8,103 bases of DNA, taken from positions 1-8,103 of the forward strand of contig SKPS01000043.1 of NCBI GenBank assembly GCA_007119395.1, in the 5' to 3' direction. This DNA is from Lentimicrobiaceae bacterium. Lineage in GTDB: Bacteria; Bacteroidota; Bacteroidia; Bacteroidales; SKPS01. Shown piece by piece: positions 1-6,213 of the stretch. Each line of letters opens with the position of its first letter. The stretch's first letter is position 1. The notes under the pieces were generated by a model, which made no database searches, was not told the origin of the DNA, and saw only the letters and a list, made by a program, of their open reading frames with translations. The position numbers were made by a program, and so were the translations under genes.

Positions 1-501
1 TAGCAGGAAGAGCATTGTGCTCCCTTCTGTCAACAAAGAGAGCACTGCCGTTAACTGAAAGAGTGTTACCAGCAGGTTAGAGATGTAGTCATCCGGTGTC
101 GACAGTCTGCGCATCATCGGGTCTGCTAATCTTTTGATCAACAGCCAGGCACCCGCCCCTCCCCCAACGATTGGCACCACTGCAAGCCAATAAGAGAGAG
201 GCAACCCTGCGGTGGTACCGCGGAAAATCATCACAACAAAAAGCAGTAATGTGAAAAACACGCCAAGATGGTACATTATCCCTGAGAAATAGGTAGGCAG
301 ATGAAGGAATGCCGACTCTTTCTTTGCGGGATTCATTGCCGTTGTGAAGGAATAGCGGATACCTTCCGGAATGCTTCCCTCAGGTCTGGAATAATCAACA
401 GGCCTCCCCGCTCTGATCAAACGCAACAGGTGGACAAACGATACAACCATTGAAAACAATAGTGCAACCAAACCGATCCATTGATACCAAGTAGCCAACA
501 C
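1..501 (-). CDS. NarI/DsrM-like membrane cytochrome b subunit, partial (C-terminus beyond left edge)
   Basis: The reading frame is open for 167 codons from a GTG at 501 to base 1 with no stop, so the C-terminus lies outside the window. The GTG is chosen because an AGGAGG (515-510) sits 8 bases before it; no ATG is available. The protein is strongly hydrophobic, with membrane segments at about residues 7-27, 70-93, 101-121 and 140-167. His24, His67 and His78 lie in or next to the first two and are candidate heme b ligands. The segment RLSTPDDYISN (132-142) after the third helix resembles the loop seen in NarI-type gamma subunits, including DsrM, TmcC and HmeC. These subunits carry electrons between the quinone pool and HdrD-like iron-sulfur partners. 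Position 32 bases downstream of dsrC supports a DsrC-linked redox complex. The family call rests on recalled similarity; the exact subfamily is open, and the expected HdrD/DsrK-like partner would lie beyond base 1. Confidence 0.62.
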   Translation of the reverse strand, partial: MLATWYQWIGLVALLFSMVVSFVHLLRLIRAGRPVDYSRPEGSIPEGIRYSFTTAMNPAKKESAFLHLPTYFSGIMYHLGVFFTLLLFVVMIFRGTTAGLPLSYWLAVVPIVGGGAGAWLLIKRLADPMMRRLSTPDDYISNLLVTLFQLTAVLSLLTEGSTMLFLL

Positions 502-509
502 TGCCAACT

Positions 510-515
510 CCTCCT
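510..515 (-). promoter_or_regulatory. Shine-Dalgarno site that decides the GTG start
   Basis: On the minus strand AGGAGG lies 8 bases before the GTG at 501. It is one of the few strong Shine-Dalgarno sequences in the window, most genes here having weak or no match. It decides the start over the in-frame TTG codons at 507 and 498. Confidence 0.7.
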
Positions 516-533
516 ATTACAAGTTTGACTTAA

Positions 534-851
534 TCACACACAGCCATCAGGTTTTGGCAACCCGGCCACACGACAAGCTCCCCGAGCAGGACCCAACGGA
601 AACAGTTCATAGATCTGCTTCAGCTTAAGCCCGGTCTCCTTACAAATGACCCGTACCATCGGAGCCATCCCCTTCTCTTCAAAATTGCGCCGTATGATCT
701 TTACCACAGCCCAATGACTCTCTGTTAACTCCTCAATGCCGTCGTACTTCGCAAACAAACGCGCAACCTCATCGTCCCATAATTCCGGATCCTTTAGAAA
801 TCCATCACCGTCCACTTCAAAAGTGCGTCCTTCAATCTCAATTTGTGCCAT
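534..851 (-). CDS. dsrC: DsrC, sulfur-carrier protein with both C-terminal cysteines
   Basis: This 105-residue protein matches the DsrC/TusE/DsvC family in length and sequence. The C-terminal arm contains GACRVAGLPKPDGCV, with Cys93 and the penultimate Cys104 separated by ten residues (CX10C). Family members with both cysteines are true DsrC proteins that carry a sulfur atom as an intramolecular trisulfide between sulfite reductase and membrane complexes such as DsrMK. TusE-type members, which act in tRNA thiolation, retain only the penultimate cysteine. A further Cys70 lies in the helical core. The ATG at 851 gives the usual N-terminus beginning MAQIEIEG; no strong Shine-Dalgarno precedes it. 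It sits 26 bases after the small cysteine protein and 32 bases before the NarI-like gene, implying one transcript. No DsrAB is in the window, so the partner may be encoded elsewhere, or the protein may serve another thiol-redox or regulatory role. Confidence 0.93.
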   Translation of the reverse strand: MAQIEIEGRTFEVDGDGFLKDPELWDDEVARLFAKYDGIEELTESHWAVVKIIRRNFEEKGMAPMVRVICKETGLKLKQIYELFPLGPARGACRVAGLPKPDGCV

Positions 852-877
852 AACTACAATACGTTCTTTGTTGGTTA

Positions 878-1141
878 CTATTTCATCATGTTGTCGTGCT
901 CATCGATAATGGTCAGCAAGTCTGAATCTGTATCAGGTAAGACAAAACCGGGGCAAAAGCCAAGCTCCAGAAATACCTGATACCTCTTGCACATAGCAAA
1001 GGCCTCCCGGGTAAGGCAAAACTCCTGCTGGTATCGGGTCAATTTTGCCGGATCACCCTTTACCATCGGGTGACCTGGCATGGAACAACTTTCCACATTG
1101 GGACACCTTTCCCCTTCAAATGAAGCGTGTACACCATTCAT
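878..1141 (-). CDS. Small five-cysteine protein, possible metal or Fe-S binder
   Basis: An 87-residue soluble protein with no signal peptide or membrane segment, first gene of the minus-strand run. Its cysteines are Cys13, Cys19, Cys42, Cys51 and Cys63. The layout (CPNVESC, then a YQQEFC...CKRY block, then a GFCPGFVLP tail) resembles small uncharacterised bacterial proteins in which a central YC...C.RY pattern is followed by a VP.L.P segment. Those are often suspected of binding a metal or iron-sulfur cluster, which is unproven. The stop lies 26 bases before dsrC, so co-transcription and a role in the same redox chemistry are likely. I do not recognise a named family with confidence. The ATG at 1141 is the first in frame and has no clear Shine-Dalgarno, which is common in Bacteroidota. 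Confidence 0.75.
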   Translation of the reverse strand: MNGVHASFEGERCPNVESCSMPGHPMVKGDPAKLTRYQQEFCLTREAFAMCKRYQVFLELGFCPGFVLPDTDSDLLTIIDEHDNMMK

Positions 1142-1520
1142 ACCGTTGACTTGCCTGTTGAAAAAAACTCATCTTTTCTTTTGAACTTGCAATAATATCG
1201 AAAAAAGTCGATGTGTAGATCTCTTCGCCTTAAGAACCGATAAATTAGAAAGAGTATAAATAACACCACCCGGTTTGAATGGCCGCCAGGGCGTCTTCTT
1301 CACATCTCACAGACATGATAAGAACAGATAGCCGCTGTATTACCGGCTCCAAAAAAGCCAGCGATGCCCGAATCATTATGAAATGTTGTAGTTATGACGG
1401 CACACAATATCTCCATATAAATGCTTGCTGAACATCCGCCTGATAAAATTTTGCAGAGTGCCCTATGGCAAATTGGTGTATCTTTGTAACATATCGCTTA
1501 GCTGTTTTGGCCATCATTAA
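1142..1520. other. Divergent intergenic region (379 bases)
   Basis: This spacer separates the minus-strand dsrC cluster from the plus-strand T9SS cargo gene and must hold promoters for both. A plus-strand Bacteroidota-type element is at 1479-1486. On the minus strand I found no TAnnTTTG match ahead of 1141, so that promoter is unidentified. A short hairpin (AGCCG 1330-1334 with CGGCT 1344-1348, nine-base loop) lies inside but has no terminator T-run on either strand. A 38-codon plus-strand reading frame (1315-1431) with four cysteines is present but has no Shine-Dalgarno or recognisable similarity, so it is not called as a gene. Confidence 0.7.
1450..1486 (+). promoter_or_regulatory. Bacteroidota-type promoter for the T9SS cargo gene
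   Basis: TATCTTTG at 1479-1486 is an exact match to the Bacteroidota -7 element TAnnTTTG. A TTTG at 1450-1453 could be the -33 element, although the 25-base spacing is longer than the usual 19-21. Transcription would start near 1493, giving a short leader before the ATG at 1521. Confidence 0.6.
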
Positions 1521-2405
1521 ATGTGCATCAGTATGCGCTCACATCGTTTATTCAGGCGTTTAAGGAGGATTCATATCACCCGAGGCAGGGTGAGGATGTT
1601 AATGGTTTTACTGTTCCCCTTGTTGGGCATTGGCATGTATCTGCACTATCTGCACGCCAGCATCCATGGGGTTCCTCCTGGTTACACCGGTTCTCCTTAT
1701 GATGGGGTGACCTGTGCCACGATGGGTTGTCATACCGGTACGGTGCAACATGTGACAGGGCTGATCCAGACAGATGTTCCCCCGTTGGGATATAACCCGG
1801 CCGATACCTATAACATTACCCTCTCTATTTCAAGGCCCAACACTTCCATTTTTGGGTTTCAGGTGACGGCCGGGGATGATTTTTTCCCTCAGGGGCGTTT
1901 CCTGATAACAGACAACACTGAGATGCAATATGCTTTGAGTGAAGAGTACGTAACACATCGACCTGCTGGCACTTCTGGCAACAACGAGCGCACATGGCAG
2001 ATGCAATGGGTCGCCCCTGACTACCCTATTATCAGCCCGATTGCCATCTATGTGTCAATGGTGGCCGGCACTTTTTTGGTTGATGAAGAGTCGTTTATGT
2101 CATACCTCCCTTTGCAGCTTAACCAGAGTATGCCCGGCCCTGTTGCAGGCAGTGAGCAGCCGGAAGTGTATCCCAATCCCTTCACACACCGTATCGTGGT
2201 ACGATGGCCCGATGCCAATGATCCGGTGCTATCCATGGTGCTTTACAATGCGGCAGGGAACAGGGTGTATGCAACAGAAACACTTACCAGACAAGGCAAT
2301 GAATACATTGTCGATACGGGGTTGCTCTCGTCGGGAGTATATTACCTGCAAGTCACCTCCACCAAACGCTCATTCCGGCAAAAGCTGCTCAATGTTAACT
2401 TGTAA
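1521..2405 (+). CDS. T9SS-exported choice-of-anchor (Reeler-like) protein with CX4CH motif
   Basis: A 294-residue exported protein. A long basic N-region (residues 1-25) precedes a hydrophobic signal segment (about 26-47). The following motif GYTGSPYDGVTCATMGCHTG (54-73) matches the start of choice-of-anchor V/Reeler-like domains, which usually read TGAPGE..C..CH; here the spacing is Cys65-X4-Cys70-His71. The domain ends around WQMQWVAP (159-166) and a beta-rich stretch to about 195. Residues 213-294, beginning PEVYPNPF and including GNRVY and SGVYYLQV, form a T9SS type A C-terminal sorting domain, so the mature protein is exported through the outer membrane and probably surface-anchored. ATG 1521 fits the predicted transcript start. 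ATG 1533, GTG 1590 and ATG 1596 are alternatives; 1596 would leave a short signal peptide without positive charge. The function is unknown. Similar domains occur in cytochrome-like surface proteins, but heme binding is unproven. Confidence 0.87.
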   Translation: MCISMRSHRLFRRLRRIHITRGRVRMLMVLLFPLLGIGMYLHYLHASIHGVPPGYTGSPYDGVTCATMGCHTGTVQHVTGLIQTDVPPLGYNPADTYNITLSISRPNTSIFGFQVTAGDDFFPQGRFLITDNTEMQYALSEEYVTHRPAGTSGNNERTWQMQWVAPDYPIISPIAIYVSMVAGTFLVDEESFMSYLPLQLNQSMPGPVAGSEQPEVYPNPFTHRIVVRWPDANDPVLSMVLYNAAGNRVYATETLTRQGNEYIVDTGLLSSGVYYLQVTSTKRSFRQKLLNVNL

Positions 2406-2477
2406 ACCTGGCGCTGTACTTCACATAGCGGCCGTCTGTCATAACAAATCTATGCTGAATTCACCATCAGAACAGAT

Positions 2478-3338
2478 ATGCCAAGCGATCACCTCTCATC
2501 GATAATGCATTACGGGCTTGATGCGCTGAAAGCCACAGGGGCGCAGTTGTTTCTGTTGCTGGGACCGTTGGTGCTGCTCGCCCTGATGCTTCACTTTGTG
2601 TCATCCGGGCTTCGGCATCTCGGATTCTCCGCTTTCGGAGAGAAAGGTTTTATTTATGGCTTTAAGCTGATCGGCACACCCATCCATGAGCTCGGGCATG
2701 TGGTATTCGCCGCTCTTTTCGGCCACCGTATAGTGGGGGTCAAATGGTTCGACCCAAAAGGCAAAGGGGGCACCTATGGCCATGTGAAAACACGCTATAA
2801 CCAAAGGAATCCATTTCATCAAATCGGCCTGTTCTTCAGCGGAATAGGCCCTGTGCTGATGTGCGCCATCATGCTGTATCTGATCACATGGCTGCTCTTT
2901 GACACCCATGTTCACCATCTGTTCCCTTTGGCCATCACACCCGAAACATTCGTCTCCTTCTCCGCAGCCGCTCCCCTTGCCAATGGTATCATCGAAGCCG
3001 TCAGAGAAATCAATGCCCTCCTATTCCTTCACGCCGAACAGCAGTGGTGGAAAACAGCGCTCTTCCTTTACCTCTTCTTCTCCATCGGCAGCTCCATGAC
3101 CCTCAGCCCCCCTGATATCAAACTGGCAACCAAAGGGTTTGTGTTTCTTACGGTGTTGCTGCTGCTGATTAATCTTGTCACCTTCTGGACCGGCATCCAC
3201 CTGCATGCACTTTTTTCAAGAGCCGTGCCCTACATTTCAGCATTCCTGGCCGTTATGGTGATGGCACTCATCACCCAACTCCTTTTTGCCCTGGTACTTG
3301 CCCTCATTGGGTTTGTTAAAACCCTGTTCATCAAATGA
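2478..3338 (+). CDS. M50-like integral-membrane zinc metallopeptidase family protein
   Basis: A 286-residue polytopic membrane protein. HELGH at residues 70-74 (in GTPIHELGHVVFAALFGH) matches the HExxH zinc motif of site-2-protease-like M50 peptidases, placed in a hydrophobic helix as in that family. FSGIGPVLMCAIMLYL (120-135) follows in another helix. A later SSMTLSPPDIK block (205-215) contains Asp213, which could be the third metal ligand in place of the classical NxxPxxxxDG motif; that is inference. Other hydrophobic segments are at about 21-42, 155-170, 190-206, 219-238 and 250-280. Such proteins cut substrates within the membrane, but the substrate here is unknown, and some relatives may be inactive. 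The start follows the T9SS cargo gene by 72 bases with no intervening terminator, so read-through transcription is likely. ATG 2505 is a possible shorter start. Confidence 0.78.
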   Translation: MPSDHLSSIMHYGLDALKATGAQLFLLLGPLVLLALMLHFVSSGLRHLGFSAFGEKGFIYGFKLIGTPIHELGHVVFAALFGHRIVGVKWFDPKGKGGTYGHVKTRYNQRNPFHQIGLFFSGIGPVLMCAIMLYLITWLLFDTHVHHLFPLAITPETFVSFSAAAPLANGIIEAVREINALLFLHAEQQWWKTALFLYLFFSIGSSMTLSPPDIKLATKGFVFLTVLLLLINLVTFWTGIHLHALFSRAVPYISAFLAVMVMALITQLLFALVLALIGFVKTLFIK

Positions 3339-3408
3339 AATGATATATCCATTCATATAGGGCGATCAACCTGCTTTCCCTTCCACAGTGAGGGGATACG
3401 TGGTGCTC

Positions 3409-3449
3409 GCTTTTCGCAGCCGGCAACCATTTGCCGTTCCCCGAAAAGC
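3409..3449 (+). other. Two-part stem-loop upstream of the TonB receptor gene
   Basis: An outer stem GCTTTTCG (3409-3416) pairs perfectly with CGAAAAGC (3442-3449). An inner stem CGGCAA (3421-3426) pairs with TTGCCG (3431-3436) around a CCAT loop. Internal loops of four and five bases separate the stems. No T-run follows, so it is not a standard intrinsic terminator. It could end or stabilise the upstream transcript, or form part of the long leader of the receptor gene. Confidence 0.5.
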
Positions 3450-3500
3450 TGCCCCCGCACATGAATCACATAAAAAACCCCTATTTCTGGTTACTTCTTC

Positions 3501-3540
3501 TCATCCAAATCCCCTTTTTATGGGATTGCCGGGGTGATGA
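3501..3540 (+). other. Imperfect stem-loop in the receptor leader
   Basis: TCATC (3501-3505) can pair with GATGA (3536-3540), enclosing AATCCC (3508-3513) paired with GGGATT (3522-3527). The arms are short and the internal loops unequal, so this may be chance. It is recorded because it lies in the 278-base spacer before the receptor gene, where no convincing promoter was found. Confidence 0.25.
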
Positions 3541-3604
3541 GATTGGTGGACTTTTGCCACAGTTTAATTCATGATATTCGTCATGTTGATGAGTGTCTTC
3601 AAAA

Positions 3605-3611
3605 AGAGAGG
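3605..3611 (+). promoter_or_regulatory. Shine-Dalgarno site deciding the receptor start
   Basis: AGAGAGG is followed by five bases and then ATG at 3617. An ATG at 3614 would leave only two bases, and the upstream ATG at 3593 has no such site and would add charged residues before the signal peptide. The start at 3617 is therefore preferred. Confidence 0.6.
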
Positions 3612-3616
3612 TTATG

Positions 3617-6043
3617 ATGAGACATATTTTAGTTTTTGTTTTTTCTTTTGCCTTGTTAGGCATTGGCATAGCGCAGCAGCGTACTGATGCGATGTTGTTC
3701 GGGGATGTGAAGTCGAAGTCCACGGGTGAGCATATTCCATTTGCATCTGTGGTGGTGAAGGGGCATAATGTGGGCACCATGGCGGATCAAACAGGTCATT
3801 ACAAGCTGGCCCATTTGCCGGAGGGCCCTGTGGTTGTGATGGCACGTGCAACAGGTTACAAGCCGGTTGAAAAAGAGATTGTGATGTATCGTGATTCGGC
3901 TTTGGTGCTCTTTTTCGAGCTTGAAGTGGATGTTATTCAGTTGGAGCAGTTGGTGATAACCGCTACCCGTACGGAGCATTCTGTTCGTGATGTACCTGTA
4001 CGCACCGAACTGATCACGTCACGTGATATTCAAAACCGCAATGCTTCCACTATTTTTCAGGCGCTTGAGGCCACTCCGGGAGTACGTGTTGAGAACCAAT
4101 GTCAGGCGTGTAATTTTACCATGGTGCGGATGCAGGGGTTGAGCGGTGAGCACACCCAGATACTGATCAATGGGCAGCCGGTCTTTTCAGGGCTGGCAGG
4201 TGTATATGGTTTACAGCAGCTTAGTACCATTGATGTGAGCCGGATTGAGGTGGTCAAAGGCGCGGGGTCGGCATTGTACGGTAGCAGTGCCATCGCCGGT
4301 GCCATCAACATCATCACAAAAGAGCCCACCTTCAACCCCGGCACCACGCTCGATGTGCAGTTCGGCAACCACAGCACCAACCGATTCGACATATCCTCAT
4401 CCATGCGCAATACCAAAGGGAACGTAGGAGTGCACGTGTTTGCACGTCGGTTGACCCAGGGTATCATCGACCAGACAGGTGAAGGGAATACGCGTGATGA
4501 AGTGTTTCAACCTGATGGCATCTCCGACAGGGTGGCCTCTACGCTTACCAATGCAGGATTTGGACTCTTTTTCTACGACCTGTTGACGAAGAACGACAAG
4601 CTGATCATCAGAGGCCGGGCCATCACAGAGCAACGGGATGGTGGTGAACTGGAAGATGACCTCTACAGAAATCCTTTCTCTGAAGGCACAGAGAGCATTC
4701 TCACCGACAGGTACGAAGCCGAGCTGAGTTACACCGCCCCCATCGCCCGAAATTTTGAACTGGGATTCACGATGGGGTATGCCAACCACCACCGCAGCGC
4801 TACCAATGATGCCTTTCTGCTGGACTACATGGAGATGCACAACGACTCACTCCCCGACCTCCACGACATGAGGCCCTATCTGGCGGCAGAACATACGCTC
4901 ACTTCCACTTTCACCCTGAGCAGAAGAGTCAACAAGCACCATCTGATGGTGGGAGTGCAGGGATATATTTCACGTCTGAATGAATCGGGAATGTATGTGG
5001 TTGTAGACCCCGACAGTGAGTTTGCCGGATTGGCTTATCGTTCCGAAGCCAACAAAAGGGCCAGCGAAATCGGTCTGTTCGTGCAGGATGAGTGGCATGC
5101 TACCAACAAGCTGATGATCGTTCCGGGTATCAGAATCGACAGACACATGTCGGGAGAGGAGTATTTTGCTGACCACGCTTCCTTCGACAATATAAGCTTC
5201 CCTGAAACCACCTTTGACCAAACCAGTATCAACCCAAGAATCGCTGTAAAATATGACGTATCACGCCAATTCACCCTTCGGGCAACAGCCGGTACAGGGT
5301 TCAGGGCACCCTACGGCTTCTCTGAAGACCTCCACCTCTGCAGTGGATCACCCAGGGTGTGGAAATCGTCAGCACTGGAACCTGAAACATCCGTCAGCTA
5401 TAACCTCACAGCTGACTACTACATCAACAGCAGAGCCAACTTCAGCATCAACCTCTTCAGAACAAACCTGCAGAATAAAATCGAGTTTACGCTGGCTGAT
5501 GAGGAGATCCGTGCCATGGGATATGACTATATGTGGGAAAACGTGGATGATGCCTTCGTACAAGGGATTGAGCTGTCGTTCCAGGCAGGATTTCTTAAAT
5601 ACTTCAGAACCGTGGTCGACTTCACCATTAACAGGGGAGAGTTTACCAACATCCGTGACGACTGGTCTGAAACGCCCTATCAGGAGATCAGCCGCTTTAT
5701 CCCACGCTTCCCGAAAACAACCGGAACCGTAAACCTGGAATACCGTACCAACAACTGGAACCTGTTTATCTCAGGCTCGTATCAGGGAACGATGTATATC
5801 GATTACTTCAATGAAGAGATAGACCCTGCAGTAGGTGATATGTCTAAGATCAAAGAGACCGATCCCATTATGATATTCAGCGGGGGCATTTCACGCTCCA
5901 TTGGGCAATTCAATCTGTACTGCGGCGTAAAGAATATGTTCAACACCATACAAGACGAAAAACGACTTGACGACCCTGCATTTATCTATGCACCCCTATA
6001 CGGACGGCTGATCCATGCAGGCGTACGGATAGACATTCGATAA
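3617..6043 (+). CDS. TonB-dependent outer-membrane receptor with CxxC in the plug
   Basis: An 808-residue outer-membrane active transporter. The signal peptide is at residues 1-19 (hydrophobic core, cleavage likely after GIA). A carboxypeptidase-like regulatory domain (about 24-105) contains PFASVVVKG and the DQTGHYKL turn typical of Bacteroidota receptors. A probable TonB-contact segment is near 111-118. The plug is at about 122-236, ending LYGSSAIAGAINIITKEP. The beta-barrel fills the rest, with FRAPYGFSED before a conserved-looking segment holding Cys575. The plug carries CQACNF (Cys162, Cys165) just before VRMQGL, a feature I associate with a CirA-like subgroup, suggesting metal or redox-sensitive binding. 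The substrate is not determined. A perfect-looking terminator follows, so this is a single gene or the last of its unit. No cobalamin riboswitch was recognised upstream. Third codon positions shift from about 75% G/T at the 5' end to about 22% near codons 556-614. Confidence 0.93.
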   Translation: MRHILVFVFSFALLGIGIAQQRTDAMLFGDVKSKSTGEHIPFASVVVKGHNVGTMADQTGHYKLAHLPEGPVVVMARATGYKPVEKEIVMYRDSALVLFFELEVDVIQLEQLVITATRTEHSVRDVPVRTELITSRDIQNRNASTIFQALEATPGVRVENQCQACNFTMVRMQGLSGEHTQILINGQPVFSGLAGVYGLQQLSTIDVSRIEVVKGAGSALYGSSAIAGAINIITKEPTFNPGTTLDVQFGNHSTNRFDISSSMRNTKGNVGVHVFARRLTQGIIDQTGEGNTRDEVFQPDGISDRVASTLTNAGFGLFFYDLLTKNDKLIIRGRAITEQRDGGELEDDLYRNPFSEGTESILTDRYEAELSYTAPIARNFELGFTMGYANHHRSATNDAFLLDYMEMHNDSLPDLHDMRPYLAAEHTLTSTFTLSRRVNKHHLMVGVQGYISRLNESGMYVVVDPDSEFAGLAYRSEANKRASEIGLFVQDEWHATNKLMIVPGIRIDRHMSGEEYFADHASFDNISFPETTFDQTSINPRIAVKYDVSRQFTLRATAGTGFRAPYGFSEDLHLCSGSPRVWKSSALEPETSVSYNLTADYYINSRANFSINLFRTNLQNKIEFTLADEEIRAMGYDYMWENVDDAFVQGIELSFQAGFLKYFRTVVDFTINRGEFTNIRDDWSETPYQEISRFIPRFPKTTGTVNLEYRTNNWNLFISGSYQGTMYIDYFNEEIDPAVGDMSKIKETDPIMIFSGGISRSIGQFNLYCGVKNMFNTIQDEKRLDDPAFIYAPLYGRLIHAGVRIDIR

Positions 6044-6063
6044 CAATACTCCATTGTGTAATT

Positions 6064-6128
6064 GCCGGGAAGAACCGGCTTCATTGACCAGGCCGGCATC
6101 CATTTGTAACAATGATGCCGGTTTTTTT
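6064..6128 (+). terminator. Tandem hairpins ending in an intrinsic terminator
   Basis: A first hairpin (GCCGG 6064-6068, six-base loop, CCGGC 6075-6079) is followed by the main one. CCGGCAT (6093-6099) pairs with ATGCCGG (6115-6121), and CATT (6101-6104) with AATG (6111-6114), leaving one bulged base and a six-base loop. Seven T residues (6122-6128) follow directly. This is a strong Rho-independent terminator for the TonB receptor gene and separates it from the next promoter. Confidence 0.88.
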
Positions 6129-6145
6129 ACAACATATATAAATCA

Positions 6146-6177
6146 TTGCATTGTTATCATGAAAAGAGATACCTTTG
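6146..6177 (+). promoter_or_regulatory. Bacteroidota-type promoter for the ResB/CcsB gene
   Basis: TACCTTTG at 6170-6177 matches the TAnnTTTG -7 element exactly. A TTG at 6146-6148 lies 21 bases upstream and may serve as the -33 element. With the terminator just before it, this gives the cytochrome c maturation gene its own transcript, with a leader of about 30 bases. Confidence 0.7.
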
Positions 6178-6200
6178 TGCTACAATAACTACCATGAATC

Positions 6201-6205
6201 AGGAG
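6201..6205 (+). promoter_or_regulatory. Shine-Dalgarno site for the ResB/CcsB gene
   Basis: AGGAG lies eight bases before the ATG at 6214, a good spacing, and supports that start over the ATG at 6194, whose frame ends after seven codons. Confidence 0.7.
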
Positions 6206-6213
6206 ATATTTCT

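Noticed and set aside
534..851. Assignment as TusE (tRNA 2-thiolation)
   Set aside because: TusE keeps only the penultimate cysteine. This protein has both cysteines of the CX10C arm, as in true DsrC.
1315..1431. A 38-codon plus-strand frame with four cysteines in the divergent spacer
   Set aside because: No Shine-Dalgarno, no promoter placed just before it, and no recognisable similarity. It is short enough to occur by chance.
2041..2505. A 154-codon plus-strand frame overlapping the T9SS cargo gene
   Set aside because: It overlaps a gene with clear domain matches, in another frame, and its composition is that of a frame shadow.
3593..3616. Longer start for the TonB receptor at ATG 3593
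   Set aside because: It would put MSSKREVM before the signal peptide, while AGAGAGG is correctly spaced for ATG 3617.
3339..3616. Cobalamin or other known riboswitch before the TonB receptor
   Set aside because: I could not recognise a B12 box or any other conserved riboswitch core in the spacer.
3481..3780. A minus-strand frame spanning the receptor leader and start
   Set aside because: It covers the receptor signal peptide and start region antisense and has no start signal or recognisable domain.
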